IMG/VR virus record: IMGVR_UViG_3300008117_002553
Location: 1-40,610 of that record
Reading direction: 5' to 3' (one strand)
Length of the DNA stretch: 40,610 nucleotides
Origin: a virus
How positions within the stretch are numbered: the stretch's first letter is position 1; each line of letters starts with the position of its first letter. A program made the position numbers and the translations under genes. The notes beneath the pieces were generated by a model. It did no database searches, was not told the DNA's origin, and saw only the letters and a program-made list of their open reading frames with translations. This document shows positions 35,165 to 40,610 of the stretch, in pieces.

Positions 35165-37732
35165 TTATTTAAATTTCCTAATTGCTCTCATTCTATTTAA
35201 TGCAGGTATAGAAGTATCTGGTGTAAACTTAAACTGTCCTATATCACCTGTAGTTCTATTACCTCCAGCTGTGTAACTGTTAATATCTATATCAGATAAA
35301 CCAGGTACAGTAGTGTTAGTAGAAGGAGGATAAGCCATACGCAAAGCATCCATCATTTGTTTGTTCTGCCAGAGTTGACCTGCACCTTGACCGATATTTT
35401 CTAAACCTTTTCCTATTCCTGCTACTTTATTTTCTCTAGCTTGTTGAGCAAGATAATCACGATTCATACGCATCTGCATGTTAGATTGCTGAATAGCTTT
35501 ATTCAATCTATCAGTTTCCATGCGACCCATTCTATTTCTATTCTCAAGAGCTTCTTCATACGCAGCTAAGTTTTGTTGATATGTATTAGTACCAGATTGT
35601 AAAGCAGCTAAAGCATTAGAGCCTCCAATCTGACGTGCATTATATTTATTAGCCATATAAGCACCAAGCATACCTTTACGTCCAGCTTCTCCAGTCATAT
35701 CTTGCCACTTCGTATCAGCAGGAGTTTCATAGCTACCAGGCTTCCAAGCTTTCTCAAAGATACCACGACCTAAGTTATAAGCAGCAGGTAAGAACTGAGC
35801 AGCCATTAAGTACTTATCCATCTGACTAGTACCCATGCCAGCACCTGTAGATTTATTAGCAGTTGTACCAGCTGTACTAGCATCGGCACTTTCATCTAAA
35901 CCAGCACCAGTCAATCTACTGTAGAAAGCAGGATAAGTACCCTCTCCACGAAGAGGTTTGTTTACATTTTTATAAGCATCACTTACTTCTGAAGCACCCA
36001 TAAGTTGATACTGAGGTTCAGCTATACTAAGAGGATTTACAGCCGCACCTATTGAATTAAGAGTACGCATTGGAGCCATAGGCATAGAGTCTTGAAACCC
36101 TTGTAAATAAGAATTTATACCTGGCATAGGATTAGTCATAGGACCATAACCATCACTATTAAAATCGTAGTAAGGGTTTAATCTAACTCCAGCTCCTCCG
36201 TCATATCTAGGAACCATACCACCTCTAGCATACATACGCTTAATTGCTCCACCATATTTAGCTACTATACGATTCATTGCTGCACCAGCTTTTTGTTCTT
36301 CAAGTGCAGCTATTTGTGCATCTTTAGCTTCTTTTTGAGCTTTCTCTCTTTCTATTGCATTAAACTTTGAAGCTAAAGCTATAAGATCACGGTTATTATA
36401 ATCTTTTAGCATTGATTCAGTTTTGGCTTTAGTTCCTATAAATTGACTATTACCTACATTCCACATACTTTCTCCTCTTTCTACATTTATATCTCCACTT
36501 TTTGTAGGTACAGTACCTGAAGGATCTATACCTATTTCAGGATGAGGAGCCATACCACCAGAAGCATATTTAGTTTTAGGTTTAGCATTAAGCCATTGAT
36601 TGTATTTATCTTTTAAAGACATTGGTTCTTTTTCAGGCATACCACCCATAGCAAAGATAGGCATTTGTAAACCTTCTGGGTAGTTTATTGCACCTCCCAT
36701 AGCCATACCCATGTTAGAATGATTCTTCATACTTATTACATGAGATAAGTCTCCTATTTTAGTAGTACCTCCCATACCATAAGCATCTACCATACCACCA
36801 TACTCTTTCTTTTCAGCAGCACGAATCTTCCTTTCTTGCTTCAGCATTTCTTTAGTAGGCTTACGACCTGATCCTTTATTAGCTCTAATATTATCCCAAA
36901 GACCACGACGAGAATAAGAACCATCTTTACGCTTAATCATACCTCCACGACCATAGTCTTCCATCATTGCATATCCACCCATCTCATACATCTCAGGAGT
37001 AGGCATACCCATAAGTTGATATACATCTACTACACCACCTTGTGCATAACTATCTATATAATCTTGTGCTTCACCTGGACTCATGTGAGATTCAAGTCTA
37101 GAGCGTAGTACATTATCTGGAATTTTACCTCCATCTTCAAAAGTTAAAGACACTCCAGCATTAGGATTTTTACCTATGTTTATAAAAGGCTTTACATTTT
37201 TCATAGGATATGAAACACGCATTCCATAATCTGCAGGAATTTTTTTAAAGTATTCATTACCTACACCTACAAGATAAGGAGACACATTTAAATTATTATC
37301 TCCCCGATAATTAAATCCTAAACCTCCTATAAACATATTACTATTAGGATCTCTAGTTAAAAAACCTTGAGGTTGAAAATTAGAAGATTCTGATTGTTTT
37401 AATTTGTTTAATTTTAAATCTATGTCAGAACCTTCTCCATACATATCTACATAACCACCTTCTTCTTTCTTCTTACGTTTAGCAGCCATCTTATGAAAAG
37501 TCTTAGCTAAAGCTAAAGCACGTCCTGTACATCCAGGTTTAGACATAGGAGTACATTTACCTTCTGTACCACGCTTTTTAATAGAAGCAGTGGCTTTTTG
37601 TATCCACCCACCTTTCTTATATTCTTCTACCATTCCACCCATAGCCATTTCAAATGCTTCTTGAGTAGGATATTGTTGATAGAACTCTTGTTCAGAGAGT
37701 CCAGTCATTTCAAGTATTTCTTGTTTAGTCAT
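35165..37732 (-). CDS. Virion-type protein with repeated double-glycine motifs and a beta-rich domain
   Basis: The 855-residue protein is built from short segments separated by [YF]-A-x-G-G-hydrophobic motifs (for example MAMGGMVEEY, YKKGGWIQ, YAQGGVVDVY, YARGGMVPRY; about fifteen between residues 31 and 512). Between GG motifs at 92 and 201 lies a strand-rich stretch (about 118-199: MFIGGLGFNYRGDN, VSPYLVGVGN, YGMRVSYPMKNVKPFINIG, AGVSLTF) resembling outer-membrane barrel strands. An early basic segment has a Cys pair (KRGTEGKCTPMSKPGCTGRA). The C-terminal third is Gln/Asn-rich and helical, with an Ala/Gly zipper near 772-785. Position in the late block suggests an ejected protein that might help cross the host envelope; the role is inferred. 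Confidence 0.65.
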   Translation of the reverse strand: MTKQEILEMTGLSEQEFYQQYPTQEAFEMAMGGMVEEYKKGGWIQKATASIKKRGTEGKCTPMSKPGCTGRALALAKTFHKMAAKRKKKEEGGYVDMYGEGSDIDLKLNKLKQSESSNFQPQGFLTRDPNSNMFIGGLGFNYRGDNNLNVSPYLVGVGNEYFKKIPADYGMRVSYPMKNVKPFINIGKNPNAGVSLTFEDGGKIPDNVLRSRLESHMSPGEAQDYIDSYAQGGVVDVYQLMGMPTPEMYEMGGYAMMEDYGRGGMIKRKDGSYSRRGLWDNIRANKGSGRKPTKEMLKQERKIRAAEKKEYGGMVDAYGMGGTTKIGDLSHVISMKNHSNMGMAMGGAINYPEGLQMPIFAMGGMPEKEPMSLKDKYNQWLNAKPKTKYASGGMAPHPEIGIDPSGTVPTKSGDINVERGESMWNVGNSQFIGTKAKTESMLKDYNNRDLIALASKFNAIEREKAQKEAKDAQIAALEEQKAGAAMNRIVAKYGGAIKRMYARGGMVPRYDGGAGVRLNPYYDFNSDGYGPMTNPMPGINSYLQGFQDSMPMAPMRTLNSIGAAVNPLSIAEPQYQLMGASEVSDAYKNVNKPLRGEGTYPAFYSRLTGAGLDESADASTAGTTANKSTGAGMGTSQMDKYLMAAQFLPAAYNLGRGIFEKAWKPGSYETPADTKWQDMTGEAGRKGMLGAYMANKYNARQIGGSNALAALQSGTNTYQQNLAAYEEALENRNRMGRMETDRLNKAIQQSNMQMRMNRDYLAQQARENKVAGIGKGLENIGQGAGQLWQNKQMMDALRMAYPPSTNTTVPGLSDIDINSYTAGGNRTTGDIGQFKFTPDTSIPALNRMRAIRKFK

Positions 37733-37733
37733 G

Positions 37734-40610
37734 TTATTTAAGATTATCTAGCCAGCCGCCAGAAGATTTTTTGTTATCAATCAAACCACCTTGTTTATGA
37801 AACCTTACTATATGGTCATATCCTCCTAAATTATTTTTAACCTTTCCTATACGTTTCATATTTAATCCTGTACCAACAACTTCTCGTTCTTTAGCAGTAG
37901 CATCAGAAAAAGCCCTTCCAAATTTTTCAATAGTTTCACGTCTTCTTATATCTTTAGGATCTACTCTATTTACCATTTCTAAAATAGTTTCTTCTGGTAA
38001 ATCTTCATATACCTGTTTTATAAAAAGAGGGTGCGCTTCTTTAAGAGATCTATTAGGTACTACAATTCTGTCTGTATCAGCTATATTTTGCATTGTACCT
38101 CCAACACCTGCAGAAAAAGAAGTAGGCCTATTACCTAAATTAAATAAATTATTTTCAAAGTTTAAAAATTCTTTTACATCAGGTCTTACTCTTCTAGTAA
38201 GAATAACTTTAGAAGAAGGCTCTTTTAAAGAAGCTGTTGCTATTATGTTATGCATAGCTCTTCTATTCTTTTTAACTGTAGAAGTTAAATCGTGTTTCTT
38301 TAACATACTATTAAACCCAGTATAAGGAGTGCTCCCAGCTGCATAGTCAGCCATAATTGCTTTTTCTTGTGGTGTAAGAACTCTATTATTTTGAAGCTCT
38401 TTAAACATTCTTTCAGATTCTTCTTGAGTTAGATTAACTGCGGGACTTTTCCAAGCAATTGGTAAAGAAGATTCTCCTGTAGCAATTTCATTATATAAAC
38501 TTTTTACTCCTTTACTAAAATCAGTTATACCTGTTGTAGCTTCACTAGCTACATTTTTACCATATTGTCCAAGTGCTTTAGCTAATGGTTGGCCAGCTTT
38601 AAACCCGCCAAAGAAAGCCATAGCTAGTGGATCATCTAGTACACTATTACCTGCACCAGGTTCTTGTATACCTTTCTTGTAGTCTTCTACAGAATATTTA
38701 CTTTGATCTTTAGCTATAACTTTTTCACGCCTCTCTTTCTCTCTAGATGCAGGAGTAGATATGACTCTACCTGTAGTAGTAGTAACGGGTTGATTAGCTT
38801 TAGCTAAACCAGATTGTACAGTAGCAGGATTAAGATAAGGTTTAGTTATATCTACATCTCCTCCTTCTTCATAAAAATCTAACCATCCTCCATTAGCTTT
38901 TTTCTGAGGAGCTCTATAACCCATCTTTAATAACTGCTCTTCAGTGTATACTGGAGGTACTTGAGGTACATTACTAAACTCTCCTCTAGTATCCATGTAT
39001 TGAGTAGGTAATGGATTACTTTCAGGTACATTTACTTTCTGAGGCATAGCTTCTATATTATCAGAAGGTAAGCCTCGCATGGGTAATAACTCTTCTAATA
39101 TTATTTTTTGTATAGGTTTTTTATATAAATCAATAGCTGATGCACCCCACTTATGCAGCATATACTCTCTACCAGTAGGTTTGATATTTTTATTAATCTT
39201 ATTAGGATTATTTACATATATTTTTTCTTCTTTAACCTCTCTTTTTTCAAATGGACTAAGTTGTTCAAATGACGCATTACCATATAATCCTTCTGGATGC
39301 CCATGTTCATCTTTACCCCAAGAGCGATCACTATCAAAGTTATATGCAGAATTAAATAAAGCTAGGCTATCACTATAAGCTTTTTTTCTCCTAGCAAATT
39401 CTTTAGGATCAGAAGTTACATAAGGAGGCACATCTCCACCATCTGCAAAAGTACGAGTAGTAGGAGTTACTTTAGGTTGTCTAGCCTTGCCTTTATATTT
39501 ATAAGGATTCTTTTCTCCTCCAAAATTAAACTGAGCTCCTACACCAAAAGTATTACTTAAAGGATCATAAGAACCTTGTACAAAAGTATCTCTACCAAAA
39601 TCTAATCCTGCTGAGATAGGAAGTCTTGTTCCATAAGGATCTTTTATAACCTCTGCAGACATATAAGGATTAAACTCATAGTTCTTAGGTAATCCTGTAT
39701 ACGCAGCTTTTACTTTAGCTTTACTAAATATGTTACCTGCAAAAGTAGGAGCAACTCTTTCTTCAGTTATTAATCCAGAGGGATCAGTAATATAATTAGA
39801 GTAACCTCTATTTACTCCTCCTGACAGACCTACTGATGCAGAAGGATTAAACATAACATTACCTACTTTAATATGAGGTGATACTCCTAATTGTCCAGCA
39901 AGCATAGCACTACGTTGAGCACCAAATCCCCCTTGAGCTGAAAGAGAAGGGTTTAGTTTACCTCCAAAATAACCTGAGATATTACCTCCCATCAATGGAA
40001 GTTCAGGAGCATTTTTTTGATAAAACGCACTAACACCTCCTGTAATAGTAGGCTTAACTTCTTTTACTTCTACATCTCCACCATTTCTAAAAGACCCCAT
40101 TCCTTGAGGTTGAAACATATTCATCATGCCCATTATGTCTCCACTCTGAAACATGTTAAGACCTTTTCCTACTTTACCAGCTTGACCTGCATATTTACCT
40201 ATATCTGTTGCATTGAATTTAGCCATCTGACCAGTATTATTCATACCACCCATAAAGCCAGAACCCATTTGAGCTAAGTTTAATCCTAAACCTCCCCATT
40301 TTTTTAAATCTTCTGAAGCATTAGGACTATATTGAAGAATATCATTTGTTCCTTCAGCTCCTTGTCCTATAGCTCCAGCTACATTACCTGATGCTATACC
40401 TCCAGCTATAGCTCCTCCAATCTTACCTGCACCGTGCAATCTTTTTAATCTTTGTCCTGCCTTATCATCATAAGTAGTATTAGCTGCTTGTGATAATGCA
40501 TCATGAGCCATATCAGTAAGAGAGTCTGTCATTCCTCCTGTTACTGTATCAAGAGTTCCTTCTAAAGCACCAAATGCAAACTCCCCAGCTTGACGTAAAA
40601 ATCCTCCAGA
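37734..40610 (-). CDS. Virion-type cargo protein with beta-rich and ADP-ribosyltransferase-like domains, open at the right edge
   Basis: The frame stays open from an internal ATG at 40532 to the window edge (26 more codons, including SGGFLRQAGEFAFGALEG), so the true start lies outside. Residue numbers count from that ATG. Residues about 158-338 form a strand-rich region (NPSASVGLSGGVNRG, FNPYMSAEV, FGVGAQFNFGG) bracketed by GG motifs FRNGGDV and FADGGDV. Further GG motifs are KKANGGWLDF, YEEGGDVDI, KQGGLID and KSSGGWLD. The C-terminal region (about 700-915) resembles an ADP-ribosyltransferase: LTPQEKAIMADY then PYTGFNSMLKK, LTRRVRPD (R780/R781), PTSFSAGVG (S805, S807) and AKEREVVGTGLNM (E882-R-E884). 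This arrangement suggests a virion-packaged enzyme delivered into the host; enzymatic activity is inferred. Confidence 0.7.
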   Translation of the reverse strand, partial: SGGFLRQAGEFAFGALEGTLDTVTGGMTDSLTDMAHDALSQAANTTYDDKAGQRLKRLHGAGKIGGAIAGGIASGNVAGAIGQGAEGTNDILQYSPNASEDLKKWGGLGLNLAQMGSGFMGGMNNTGQMAKFNATDIGKYAGQAGKVGKGLNMFQSGDIMGMMNMFQPQGMGSFRNGGDVEVKEVKPTITGGVSAFYQKNAPELPLMGGNISGYFGGKLNPSLSAQGGFGAQRSAMLAGQLGVSPHIKVGNVMFNPSASVGLSGGVNRGYSNYITDPSGLITEERVAPTFAGNIFSKAKVKAAYTGLPKNYEFNPYMSAEVIKDPYGTRLPISAGLDFGRDTFVQGSYDPLSNTFGVGAQFNFGGEKNPYKYKGKARQPKVTPTTRTFADGGDVPPYVTSDPKEFARRKKAYSDSLALFNSAYNFDSDRSWGKDEHGHPEGLYGNASFEQLSPFEKREVKEEKIYVNNPNKINKNIKPTGREYMLHKWGASAIDLYKKPIQKIILEELLPMRGLPSDNIEAMPQKVNVPESNPLPTQYMDTRGEFSNVPQVPPVYTEEQLLKMGYRAPQKKANGGWLDFYEEGGDVDITKPYLNPATVQSGLAKANQPVTTTTGRVISTPASREKERREKVIAKDQSKYSVEDYKKGIQEPGAGNSVLDDPLAMAFFGGFKAGQPLAKALGQYGKNVASEATTGITDFSKGVKSLYNEIATGESSLPIAWKSPAVNLTQEESERMFKELQNNRVLTPQEKAIMADYAAGSTPYTGFNSMLKKHDLTSTVKKNRRAMHNIIATASLKEPSSKVILTRRVRPDVKEFLNFENNLFNLGNRPTSFSAGVGGTMQNIADTDRIVVPNRSLKEAHPLFIKQVYEDLPEETILEMVNRVDPKDIRRRETIEKFGRAFSDATAKEREVVGTGLNMKRIGKVKNNLGGYDHIVRFHKQGGLIDNKKSSGGWLDNLK

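Noticed and set aside
40520-40545. AGGAGGA just before the ATG at 40532 as a ribosome-binding site marking the true gene start.
   Set aside because: The spacing to the ATG is about one base, too short, and the purines encode a Gly-Gly of the open upstream frame.
17028-40610. All five minus-strand genes end in TAA, possibly hinting at TAG recoding in late genes.
   Set aside because: Five stops are too few in AT-rich DNA, and no in-frame TAG or TGA has to be read through to give the full-length proteins.
1-40610. tRNA genes, CRISPR arrays, insertion sequences or attachment sites.
   Set aside because: No cloverleaf-like sequence, regularly spaced repeat, transposase or integrase was noticed by eye; a tRNAscan or repeat search would be needed to exclude them fully.

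Overview
The window looks like part of a crAss-like (Crassvirales) tailed phage genome, very probably infecting a Bacteroidota host. It is AT-rich and almost gap-free, with genes in two large blocks that converge at about 17 kb. The strongest markers are on the right: a single 4326-residue protein carrying the DFDID catalytic motif of the crAss-like virion RNA polymerase plus an HEAFH metallopeptidase motif, flanked by very large virion-type proteins. This assignment rests on motifs and gene order read by eye; no database search was run.

Left block (1-16948, plus strand): a tightly packed replication, recombination and nucleotide-metabolism operon. It begins inside a family A DNA polymerase that stops just before its catalytic motif C. 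It continues with a spore-photoproduct-lyase-like radical SAM protein, a T4 rIIA/rIIB-like pair, an SF2 helicase, small ORFs, a DnaB-type helicase, a DUF1599-like protein, a RecT-like annealing protein interrupted by a group I intron with an HNH homing endonuclease, an SSB with an acidic tail, a TOPRIM primase, a PD-(D/E)xK resolvase-like nuclease, a RecE-like exonuclease, a MazG-like pyrophosphohydrolase and a small protein resembling DnaA domain IV. RecT, SSB, resolvase and RecE together form a complete-looking phage recombination set beside the replisome.

A strong bidirectional hairpin terminator at 16957-16993 separates the two blocks.

Right block (17028-40610, minus strand): five giant genes, read right to left, with gaps of 0-11 bases. 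The first is open at the right edge and carries a beta-strand-rich domain plus a probable ADP-ribosyltransferase domain. The second has another beta-rich domain and many double-glycine motifs. A 637-residue virion-type protein, the giant RNA polymerase/metallopeptidase and a 1076-residue protein with a C-terminal membrane segment follow. In crAss-like phages this region encodes proteins packaged in the virion and ejected into the host, so the block is best read as the injected cargo: RNA polymerase for early transcription, probable envelope-penetrating parts, and a possible host-modifying enzyme.

The most interesting items are the probable ADP-ribosyltransferase hidden in the cargo protein, the modular cargo architecture with double-glycine motifs bracketing beta-rich domains, the precisely resolvable group I intron in recT, and the polymerase lacking motif C.
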